A stretch of 35,321 nucleotides of DNA, taken from the NCBI GenBank assembly GCA_027729805.1, contig JAQCEO010000015.1, positions 1-35,321 of the forward strand. The letters are read 5' to 3'. A model generated the notes under the pieces. That model worked only from the letters and a program-made list of their open reading frames with translations, was not told the origin of the DNA and ran no database searches. Of this stretch, positions 1 to 6,800 are shown one piece after another. How positions within the stretch are numbered: position 1 is the stretch's first letter; every line of letters begins with the position of its first letter. The position numbers were made by a program, and so were the translations under genes. This DNA comes from Actinomycetota bacterium. GTDB taxonomy: Bacteria; Actinomycetota; Actinomycetes; S36-B12.

Positions 1-165
1 TGGCACCTTGGTGTGATTGGTCTTGACGTAACAACCGGAGAATGTCGCGGGAGTAGATACCGCCTCAGCTTTCGTCCGTGCCGTGAACACGCCAACCTCA
101 CCGGTGCCTGCTTCGTTAACAGCGACGATCTCAAATGTGTATTCCGTATCGGGTCGCCACTTCAT
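1..165 (-). CDS. Fibronectin type III-like fragment, runs off left edge
   Basis: Read on the reverse strand, an open frame begins at ATG 165-163 and stays open for 55 codons to the window edge. The first half has the conserved C-terminal strands of a fibronectin type III domain: PDTEYTFEIVAVNEAGTGEV, then FTARTKAEA. After it comes a segment with one cysteine that I do not recognise. An in-frame TAA lies four codons upstream of the ATG, so the reading frame begins in the middle of the FnIII fold. Either the gene is truncated at its 5' end or a frame lesion separates it from its beginning. An AAGGA lies just before the ATG. Such domains occur in extracellular proteins of actinobacteria. Domain assignment is fairly sure; gene integrity is doubtful. 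Confidence 0.5.
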   Translation of the reverse strand, partial: MKWRPDTEYTFEIVAVNEAGTGEVGVFTARTKAEAVSTPATFSGCYVKTNHTKVP

Positions 166-451
166 GAATCCTTACTCAGGGATTTTCGAAGGCTAGGGCG
201 CAAAATATTGCCGCCATTTCGACCCGATTACGTATCTAGGTAGCGGTGCGGTTCTTCACGACCCCGGGTCTGTCCTATGCTTCCCCAGCATTGGTCATCT
301 CCCGCTGCGATTCTTTGACCGGCGGTGTGTCGAAGCATCTCCAGAGAAGTAGCCGGGATGGTCCTTCTTTCCTGTCCTTTCCGCTAATTGTTCCTCGACC
401 ACTGTTATGGTGCGTACCGGTCCTGGTGGGTTATTCAAGTGGGGGTGTGTG
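166..451. other. Gene-free stretch between two surface-domain fragments
   Basis: No convincing coding frame, RNA gene or terminator was found. The frames that stay open here have unlikely protein composition. It separates the leftward FnIII fragment from the rightward DUF1566-like gene, so it may hold promoters for both, but I cannot point to clear -35/-10 boxes. A short stretch near 418-431 (ggtcctggtggg) resembles the start of the coding sequence at about 499-511 (ggtcccggtggtggg), possibly the trace of a small duplication. Confidence 0.3.
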
Positions 452-955
452 ATGGTGCTTGGGAGTGCCGATGGGAACTACAAGGTTGGTGATACCGGTC
501 CCGGTGGTGGGATCGTGTTCTATGACGCGGGCTCCGTGCAGCCTTGGGGTCGGTATTTAGAGGCGGCGCCAGCAGGGTGGTCAGGGGTAGACGACCCGAT
601 GGACGTGTGGTGTGACGATTCATCTTTGGAAGTCGCGGGGACGGAGACAACGATCGGGGCGGGTGCGGCGAATACGAAGTTGATAACTGCTGCGTGTGGG
701 TCGGGTGCTGCGAATACGGTTAGAGATTATGACGGTGGTGGGAAGACCGATTGGTTCTTGCCCTCCAAGGATGAGTTGAACGCGTTGTATGAGCAGCGAG
801 ACACTGTTGGCGGGTTTGGCACTGGTAAGTTTGGGTACTGGAGTTCCTCGCAGAGCAGTGCGGACGGCACGTGGCTCCAGCTCTTCGCCTATGGGAGTCA
901 GTACCACGGCAACGAGTACAGCACGTACGGCGTCCGTCCGGTGCGGGCTTTTTAA
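452..955 (+). CDS. DUF1566/Lcl C-terminal-like surface domain protein
   Basis: The 167-aa product is almost entirely one domain resembling the DUF1566 / Lcl C-terminal family seen at the ends of large secreted proteins. Recognisable blocks are GDTGPGGGIVFYDAG near the N-terminus, RYLEAAPAGW, GAGAANTKLITAACGSGAAN, KTDWFLPSKDELNALYEQ, FGYWSSSQSSADGTW and the terminal YGVRPVRAF. ATG 452 is chosen because a G-rich tract (GGGGGTG) lies just upstream; the frame remains open to 407 without adding anything domain-like. No signal peptide or upstream repeat domains are present, although relatives usually have them. It may therefore be a detached 3' piece of a larger gene. Base composition is rich in G and T on the coding strand, unlike the neighbours, which fits transfer or recombination of a surface-protein cassette. 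Confidence 0.6.
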   Translation: MVLGSADGNYKVGDTGPGGGIVFYDAGSVQPWGRYLEAAPAGWSGVDDPMDVWCDDSSLEVAGTETTIGAGAANTKLITAACGSGAANTVRDYDGGGKTDWFLPSKDELNALYEQRDTVGGFGTGKFGYWSSSQSSADGTWLQLFAYGSQYHGNEYSTYGVRPVRAF

Positions 956-1246
956 CCATTTAACTATTCATCAATTTGGTTTTTAAGTTTTTCATCTAGC
1001 ACTCGCGGCGGGTGCCGGTGGCTTGCTATACGCCGAGTCAAATGCAGAAGTCGGGCCGCCTCCGGGTGCCTTGGCTTTGGCTAGAAGCTCCCGATTCTTG
1101 CGGCGTCACACCCTCTTCAGCTCTTTGGTCAGCTCCTGTTGGTTAAGCCCACGAGTCTTGGCGGGCACAATCCTCTAGGCCCTGGCGATTTGGACGATCG
1201 CAGAATTCGTCTGAGTCTGAGTTGACCAGGTGTCAGTTGATTAAGG
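956..1246. other. Gene-free stretch with a possible transposase relic
   Basis: No intact gene. On the reverse strand, about 1168 down to 1030, the conceptual translation reads RGLNQQELTKELKRV, stop, RRKNRELLAKAK. This resembles the leucine-zipper region of IS3-family OrfA transposases (typically L-x-x-L-R-x-E-N-x-x-L). It is interrupted by a TGA and has no intact start or downstream orfB. I see no flanking inverted repeats. It could be a heavily decayed insertion sequence or chance similarity. Confidence 0.25.
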
Positions 1247-1630
1247 CTAGATATCTAGGTCGTCAGCGACCGCACGCAGCACCGCGGCGATTTTCTGCGC
1301 TGCGGCGTCCGGCGGGAATTTACCGCGTTGGAGTTGATTCGATACCCCGTCGAGTAACTTAATCAGATCCTCGACAATCCCGGCCAGATCGCCGGCATCC
1401 TTACGTGAACCCTTGACCACCGATTGTGGTGGCCCAATGATCGAGACGGTCAAGGCTTGCTTACCGCGCTTACCGTCGACAATGCCGAAGTCAACCTTGG
1501 TGCCCGGCTTAAGTGCGGGCACCCCGGCGGGCAGGGTTGACACATGGACAAAGACATCCTCGCCATCATCGGAATTGATGAATCCGAAGCCCTTCTCCGC
1601 GTCGTACCACTTGACTATTCCCGTTGGCAT
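1247..1630 (-). CDS. Cold-shock domain protein with C-terminal extension
   Basis: The 127-aa protein begins with a full cold-shock domain (about residues 1-67), a single-stranded nucleic-acid-binding OB fold acting as an RNA chaperone in the cytoplasm. The RNP1-like block KGFGFI (residues 13-18) and the RNP2-like block DVFVHVS are both present, preceded by GIVKWYDAE. The remaining 60 residues form a mostly helical tail (DLAGIVEDLIKLLDGVSNQL), an extension also found in actinobacterial relatives such as the mycobacterial CspB type; its role is not known to me. The start codon overlaps that of the divergent helicase-associated gene, so upstream control sequences must lie inside that gene. The stop is TAG, showing that TAG terminates genuine genes here. 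Confidence 0.92.
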   Translation of the reverse strand: MPTGIVKWYDAEKGFGFINSDDGEDVFVHVSTLPAGVPALKPGTKVDFGIVDGKRGKQALTVSIIGPPQSVVKGSRKDAGDLAGIVEDLIKLLDGVSNQLQRGKFPPDAAAQKIAAVLRAVADDLDI

Positions 1631-3662
1631 GGGTGAAGGCTACCCACCCACCCTTAGGGTGGTGCGGGTGAGTCCACGTAGCTTGGCCGATTCCCTAAGG
1701 CAGCGCGATGATCTAGCCCTCGCCGCCCTGTTGCACCGGCGCCCCGATCTGCTGCACCCAATCCCCTCGGATATCACCGCCCTAGCCGCCCGATCGACCA
1801 CCGGGCCCAGTGTTTCGCGCTGTTTGGATACTTTGGACGCCCTGACCCTCTTCGTCTTGGCGGTGGTCGCAAGGCAGTCGGCCGAACTCCCCGCCCTTCC
1901 CAAGGAAGTCCTCCGCGCCGTTATCGAGGAATTGGACGAATCGGCCCGCGACCTCGCCGAGGCCGCCCTGCAGAACCTGGTTGAACTCGCCCTAGTTTGG
2001 GGCACCGAGGATGAAATCCGAGCCATTCACGCGGTGCGCGAACACCTCGCGGGGGCGACCGCGCCAACTTGGCCACCACCAAGGCTGCCGATCACCACCG
2101 GTAAGACGAAAAACGCGATCAGTGACCAGCAGGCCGGGGTGCACGCCCGAGAAGCGATTGCGCAAGTGCGGGACCTCCTTGATACCTGGGCCGAGAACCC
2201 GCCGAGTGTGCTGCGGGCGGGTGGTCTTGCCGTTCGGGATTTTGCCGCAACCGCACGTGACTTAAATTCCGACGCGCCAACGGCCGCGCTCTGGATCGAT
2301 ATCGCACACGCGGCAGGTTTACTCGACGACGATGGGGAAGAGCGCCCATCTTGGGTACCAACCGATCGGTTTGACATCTGGCTGGGCAAATCCGCGGCCG
2401 AGCAATGGGTAACTCTTGCCCTAGCTTGGCTTACCTCACCGCGCCTTTCGAGTCTTGCCACTGACAAATCAACGCTGCTAGCCACCGACTCCGAGCGTAG
2501 AGCGGTTGTCACCTTGCGTGCCCAGGTACTCCAACTGCTGGCAACCGCTACTGACCCAGTCGAACCCACCGCGCTAATCGAGGTGCTTAATTACTCGCAA
2601 CCTCGGCGCAGTGGCGAACTTCGATCCCAGGTGGTGCACGCGACTTATCGCGAAGCCACGCTGCTTGGTGTTATGGGCGCCGATTCGTTGACTACCCCCG
2701 GGCGCGCACTTCTTGGCCCCGACCCCGGGGCTAGCGCAACCGACGGGGCCGCGGCAATCACCGCATTGATGCCTCTGGAAATTGATCATGTACTCATTCA
2801 GGCCGATCTAACAATGATCGCCCCCGGCCCGGTGGCCCCAGAGCTCGCGCGCAAATTGCGGCTACTCGCTGATGTTGAATCCCGTGGTCATGCCACCGTC
2901 TATCGAATTTCAGAGCACTCCCTTCGGCGCGCATTCGATGCTGGTTGGGATGCGGCCAGAGTGCACGCGGTGTTAGGTGACGCATCTACCACCGGGCTGC
3001 CCCAACCACTTAGCTATCTAATTAATGACCTTGCCCGTCGCCACGGTGCCATCAGAGTTGGTGCCGCGTCCGCTTATCTGCGCTGCGATAACCAGGGCAC
3101 AATTTCAGCGATCCTCGGTGATAGACGGCTGCGAGCACTGCAGCTTTCACAGACCGCGCCAAACATCTTGGTTAGCCAAGCCACCCCGCATGAGTTCATG
3201 GCAGCACTGCGCGAAGCCGGCTATGCGCCGGCCGCCGAAACCCCCGATGGCTCGGTGGTGGTGTTGCGCCCGGATGAACGCCGCGTGCGCTCACGGGTGG
3301 CGCGCAAAGTCAGTTCAGGACGGCGCGATAGCGATGCTCTGATCGCCAGCGTGGTAAAAGGTTTGCGTTCCGGTGACCGCGCAGCGCGAGCACCACGCGG
3401 CGAAGTGGTGGTCGGGCCAGCCGGCACGAACGAGGTGCCTCGCACCAGTAGTGCGGCAACCCTCGAGGCCCTACGGCTTGCGATCGCCGAGACCACACCG
3501 GTTTGGATTGGCTACGCCGACGCCGATGGCACCAACACCGAGCAGATAATTGATCCAATCCGCATGGGTGGTGGCTCGGTCACCGCATTTGACCACCGCA
3601 CCGAGCAGGTTCGAACTTTTTCGGTCTCGCGAATCAGCGGGGTAGCTCCCCTAAATCCCTAA
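1629..3662 (+). CDS. Helicase-associated domain protein (Rv0862c-like)
   Basis: A protein of about 677 aa related to the actinobacterial helicase-associated family (XPB/Ssl2-like N-terminal domain, Helicase_C_3) that usually sits beside XPB helicase genes. The N-terminus has the family pattern ALAALLHRRPDLLHPIPSDI. The central part carries the helicase-like block MPLEIDHVLIQADLTMIAPG, followed by LARKLRLLADVESRGHATVY. The end (ATLEALRLAIAETTPVWIGY to FSVSRISGV) looks like a WYL-type beta domain. No Walker A or DEAD box is present, so it is not itself an ATPase. Its role is presumably in DNA repair with XPB, by inference. The start is uncertain: ATG 1629 overlaps the csp start codon, and GTG 1659, 1662 or 1668 would fit family N-termini equally well. 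The frame stays open upstream to 1413, but that part is antisense to csp. Confidence 0.85.
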   Translation: MGEGYPPTLRVVRVSPRSLADSLRQRDDLALAALLHRRPDLLHPIPSDITALAARSTTGPSVSRCLDTLDALTLFVLAVVARQSAELPALPKEVLRAVIEELDESARDLAEAALQNLVELALVWGTEDEIRAIHAVREHLAGATAPTWPPPRLPITTGKTKNAISDQQAGVHAREAIAQVRDLLDTWAENPPSVLRAGGLAVRDFAATARDLNSDAPTAALWIDIAHAAGLLDDDGEERPSWVPTDRFDIWLGKSAAEQWVTLALAWLTSPRLSSLATDKSTLLATDSERRAVVTLRAQVLQLLATATDPVEPTALIEVLNYSQPRRSGELRSQVVHATYREATLLGVMGADSLTTPGRALLGPDPGASATDGAAAITALMPLEIDHVLIQADLTMIAPGPVAPELARKLRLLADVESRGHATVYRISEHSLRRAFDAGWDAARVHAVLGDASTTGLPQPLSYLINDLARRHGAIRVGAASAYLRCDNQGTISAILGDRRLRALQLSQTAPNILVSQATPHEFMAALREAGYAPAAETPDGSVVVLRPDERRVRSRVARKVSSGRRDSDALIASVVKGLRSGDRAARAPRGEVVVGPAGTNEVPRTSSAATLEALRLAIAETTPVWIGYADADGTNTEQIIDPIRMGGGSVTAFDHRTEQVRTFSVSRISGVAPLNP

Positions 3663-3680
3663 ATCTCGTTACTGAGATTT
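3661..3680. terminator. Bidirectional terminator-like hairpin
   Basis: AAATCTC (3661-3667) and GAGATTT (3674-3680) form a perfect 7-bp stem with a 6-base loop, beginning within the TAA stop of the helicase-associated gene. It lies between that gene and the convergent racemase gene, where a shared terminator is expected. There is no long U tract on either side, so efficiency is uncertain. Confidence 0.5.
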
Positions 3681-3701
3681 GTCCACTTCTTCACCAACTG
3701 A

Positions 3702-4820
3702 TTAATTGATGGGAATCTCCCTAGTCCAGATCCGAAAATCTGCGAGTAACTCTGGGATCGGCTGCACCCCGATACCCGGGCCGGTCGGCACCGGCAGCCG
3801 CCCATCTTTGAGCACGAAGGGCTCGGTGATATCGACCGCGTAGTACCGGTTTGAGGCACTGGTGTCCCCGGGCAAGGTGAAGTTCGGCAGGGCAGCCAAC
3901 GCTAGGTTCGCGGCCCGACCAATGCCGGTCTCGAGCATGCCACCGCACCAAACTGGCGAATTGCGCTGCATGCACATGTCATGGATGTCGCGCGCGGTTA
4001 GGTAACTGCCCACGCGGCCCGGCTTGATGTTGATGATGGTCGCCGATCCAAATTCCAGAGCCGACTCAGCCGAGGCCACCGACAAAATTGATTCGTCCAT
4101 GCAGATCGGTGTTGTGCACACCTCGGTGAGCATCCGATGCCCAAGCCAATCTTCTTCCGGCAGTGGCTGCTCAATGAGCAGCAGGTCGAACTCATCTAGT
4201 TTTGCCAACTGAGCCGCATCAGCACGGGCATAGGCCTGGTTCGCATCCACCTGCAATGGCATTTCGGGCCACCGGTCCCGCACGGCAGCGACCGGCTCCA
4301 CATCCCATCCGGGTTCGATTTTCAACTTGATCCGACGATAGCCGGCATCGACATAAATACCGACTTCGTCCAGCAACTCACTCAAGGTCTCGGTTGTTGG
4401 AATTCCAACACTCACTCCGCAATCAACTTCAGTTCGGGTAGACCCCATGAAACTCGCTAAAGATTGTCCCCGCTCACGTAACCAAACATCGAGCATCGAC
4501 GTCGCAATCGCCGTCTTGGCCATCGGATGGCCGCGGATATAGTCAAGTGCCGCCCGCACTTCTTCGGGATTGGCCGTCAATGTTGTTTCCCGCAATGCCG
4601 GGATCAGGTGATCGGTCATTACGTCAATTACCCCAGCTGTGTATTCAGAGCTATAGCCGGGCCAAGAAGATGCTGCGCACTCGGCCCAACCACTGGTACC
4701 ACTTACTGAGACCGCCTCGACGATCAACACCTCTCGCGCAATCTCAGTGCCAAAACTCGTACGGAAGGGCCGTACCAACGGCATGTTTATTAGGTGAAAT
4801 CGAAACATCTCAATACTCAC
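3702..4820 (-). CDS. N-succinylamino-acid racemase / o-succinylbenzoate synthase family
   Basis: An enolase-superfamily enzyme (372 aa, the normal size) of the MenC2/NSAR group. Metal and catalytic residues are all in place: the KxK pair K165 and K167 in RRIKLKIEPG, metal ligands D192 (VDANQAY), E217 (LLIEQPLPEED) and D242 (CMDES), and the opposite base K266 (IINIKPGRVG). Family members make o-succinylbenzoate for menaquinone, racemise N-succinyl or N-acyl amino acids, or do both. Its neighbours are a GNAT acyltransferase and an M20 deacylase rather than men genes, which favours the racemase role. The GTG start overlaps the TGA stop of the upstream acyltransferase gene (GTGA), so the two are probably translationally coupled. 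Substrate cannot be read from the sequence. Confidence 0.85.
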   Translation of the reverse strand: MSIEMFRFHLINMPLVRPFRTSFGTEIAREVLIVEAVSVSGTSGWAECAASSWPGYSSEYTAGVIDVMTDHLIPALRETTLTANPEEVRAALDYIRGHPMAKTAIATSMLDVWLRERGQSLASFMGSTRTEVDCGVSVGIPTTETLSELLDEVGIYVDAGYRRIKLKIEPGWDVEPVAAVRDRWPEMPLQVDANQAYARADAAQLAKLDEFDLLLIEQPLPEEDWLGHRMLTEVCTTPICMDESILSVASAESALEFGSATIINIKPGRVGSYLTARDIHDMCMQRNSPVWCGGMLETGIGRAANLALAALPNFTLPGDTSASNRYYAVDITEPFVLKDGRLPVPTGPGIGVQPIPELLADFRIWTREIPIN

Positions 4821-5620
4821 GCGCGCTCCCTGTAAAGAACGTATTTACCGGTTCGTTCGACTCCAATAACGCAATACCCGTCAGTTAATGCGGCAGTGAG
4901 CGTCTCGCGTAACGACAACCGCCACCGCATGGCCGCCGCTGGATCAACGCCGCGCAATTCGACAATGTCCTCCGGGATCTCGACCACACGAATATCTCGG
5001 CCGGCCTGGGTGAGCATCGCGGCGTCCAGCGGCAGCAGTCGACCCGCGATCGCATCAGATACTTTGGCCGACGATAGGTGCCACCAGGCAAATACCCGGT
5101 CGGTGGGATCACCCGCATTTATGGCATCTGGCATCTGCCCGTAGAAATCTATTTCATACCCTTTGACATCGACACCAAGTTTGCAGATATTCAAGATGGC
5201 GTTGCGCCGCACGAGCGGATCAAATGTCCAAGAAATTGTGTCAATGCCTTGCTCGATAGCCCACATTCGTTGATGCAGTTTCAATGCGGTACCAATGTGC
5301 CGGTTTCGAAAGTCGGCCAGCACCGCCGCCATATGCGAGTGCAAGTGCACCTGCCACCCAGCGTCAAGGTGTCGACCGACAACCGCCAGTGCCGCTCCGA
5401 CTGGCTCACCACCTGAATATGCGACGGCGCAGTACCCACCCGCATGGATTAACGCGGTCAGCAGATTTTGCTGAACCTGTGTGCCCTCACCTGGCCAGAC
5501 CGTATCGAAAATTCGCCGCGCGGCTGCCAAGTCTGTAGGGTCTACCACTGAGCGGACTTCTACTCCGGCGCGGTCCTGTGCGCGCTGGAAATCGGCCGCC
5601 GAACTATCCGCCAAGGTCAC
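4817..5620 (-). CDS. GNAT-family N-acyltransferase (COG3375-like)
   Basis: A 267-aa GNAT-fold protein. The acetyl-CoA-binding motif A region reads VLADFRNRHIGTALKLHQR, followed by the subgroup signature WTFDPLVRRNAILNICKLGV. This subgroup is typically encoded next to NSAR/MenC-like enzymes. In the characterised Geobacillus case the partner is a succinyl-CoA:D-amino-acid N-succinyltransferase; I infer the same type of reaction here. It overlaps the racemase gene by 4 bases. GTG 5620 is chosen as the start: longer versions up to 5737 would overlap the divergent M20 gene and add nothing domain-like. GTG 5629 is an alternative. Only 43 bp separate it from the M20 start, leaving a compact divergent control region. 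Confidence 0.8.
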   Translation of the reverse strand: MTLADSSAADFQRAQDRAGVEVRSVVDPTDLAAARRIFDTVWPGEGTQVQQNLLTALIHAGGYCAVAYSGGEPVGAALAVVGRHLDAGWQVHLHSHMAAVLADFRNRHIGTALKLHQRMWAIEQGIDTISWTFDPLVRRNAILNICKLGVDVKGYEIDFYGQMPDAINAGDPTDRVFAWWHLSSAKVSDAIAGRLLPLDAAMLTQAGRDIRVVEIPEDIVELRGVDPAAAMRWRLSLRETLTAALTDGYCVIGVERTGKYVLYRERA

Positions 5621-5663
5621 ACATAACACCGTACCGAACCGACACAGCACGAAAAGGAGTAGC

Positions 5664-6800
5664 GTGCCCAAGACCCTGGAATCAGCAACCGCTCTGCTCC
5701 CCCGCATGATCGAAGCCGTACAACTCCTAGTCCGCATCGAATCACCAACCCACGACCTCGCTGCCTGCGCGAATATTGCCGAAATCGCCGCAGACCTGAC
5801 AGGTGAGTGGCTCGGGAGCCCGGCCCGTGTCGAAGTCCATGATGGCTGCCCGGTTTTACGCTGGGGCCCAGAACACCCGCAAGTCCTGCTGCTAGGTCAC
5901 CTTGACACCGTGTGGCCGGTTGGCACCTTGGACCGCCTCCCCACGAAATTTGCCGATGACCAGCTCACCGGCCCGGGTGTCTTCGATATGAAGGCCGGCG
6001 TCGTGCAGGCCTTGGCCGCCGTCGCTTTACTCATTGCTGAGGGTACGGACGTCTCCGCAGTTGGACTGCTCCTAACTACCGATGAGGAGACAGGATCGCG
6101 TGCCTCGCGCGGAGTAATCTCAGCGGCCATCACCGAAGCCAAAGCGGTGCTGGTGTTCGAGCCGTCAGCGGGTGGCGCCCTTAAGACCGAGCGCAAGGGC
6201 ACTTCTTGGTACCAGATTAAGTTCCACGGGCGGGCCGCCCATGCCGGCCTTGATCCCGAACGCGGAGTTAATGCAACCGTTGAAGCCGCCGCATTCGTCA
6301 TCGCAACCCAAACCTGGGGTGATCAAGGTGCCGGTACCACGGTCACACCAACCTTGCTGCACTCAGGGACTACGGCAAACACCGTCCCTGTGCTGGCCGA
6401 GTCAACTTTGGATGTCCGCGCCTGGACAGCGGCCGAGCAGCAACGTATCGATGAAAATGTTCGCGCCTGGCGAGTAAGCCACCCCGAGGCACGCATCGAG
6501 ATCGACGGCGGCATTGACCGACCACCACTTGAAGCAGCAGCATCGCTGGGTCTATTCGCCATCGCGCAAAACGTCGCGCAAGAACTTGGCTTGCCAGAAT
6601 TAAAATCGTGTGCGGTCGGCGGCGCCAGCGATGGCAACCTAACCGCCGCGGCCGGGGTTGCCACCCTGGACGGCCTCGGCGCGGTCGGCGATGGCGCCCA
6701 CGCGGATCATGAATGGGCTTTGGCCTCCGCCATGGCCGAGCGCGCCGCCCTTACCGCCGGCATCATCAAAGCCACACTTTATGGAGAGGTAAATGACTGA
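5664..6800 (+). CDS. M20 family metallohydrolase (carboxypeptidase G2-like)
   Basis: A 378-aa zinc-dependent amidohydrolase of the M20 family. Visible metal and catalytic residues are H79 and D81 in GHLDTVWP, the bridging D108 in GPGVFDMKAG, the general base E141 and ligand E142 in TTDEETGS, E166 in VFEPS, and the C-terminal histidine in GDGAHADHEW. The dimerisation domain has the usual KFHGRAAHAGLDPERGVNA block. GTG 5664 follows a strong AAAAGGAG ribosome-binding site, so the longer open frame to 5481 is discounted. Given the divergent racemase and GNAT genes, a likely job is removing the acyl (possibly succinyl) group from N-acyl-L-amino acids. Its 3' end overlaps the XPB helicase start by 8 bases, indicating an operon. 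Confidence 0.85.
   Translation: MPKTLESATALLPRMIEAVQLLVRIESPTHDLAACANIAEIAADLTGEWLGSPARVEVHDGCPVLRWGPEHPQVLLLGHLDTVWPVGTLDRLPTKFADDQLTGPGVFDMKAGVVQALAAVALLIAEGTDVSAVGLLLTTDEETGSRASRGVISAAITEAKAVLVFEPSAGGALKTERKGTSWYQIKFHGRAAHAGLDPERGVNATVEAAAFVIATQTWGDQGAGTTVTPTLLHSGTTANTVPVLAESTLDVRAWTAAEQQRIDENVRAWRVSHPEARIEIDGGIDRPPLEAAASLGLFAIAQNVAQELGLPELKSCAVGGASDGNLTAAAGVATLDGLGAVGDGAHADHEWALASAMAERAALTAGIIKATLYGEVND

Noticed and set aside
1413-1628. 72-codon N-terminal extension of the helicase-associated gene
   Set aside because: It is entirely antisense to the cold-shock gene, whose protein is strongly conserved, and has no family similarity.
5621-5737. Longer N-terminus for the GNAT protein
   Set aside because: It would overlap the start and ribosome-binding site of the M20 gene, and the added residues look unlike GNAT N-termini.
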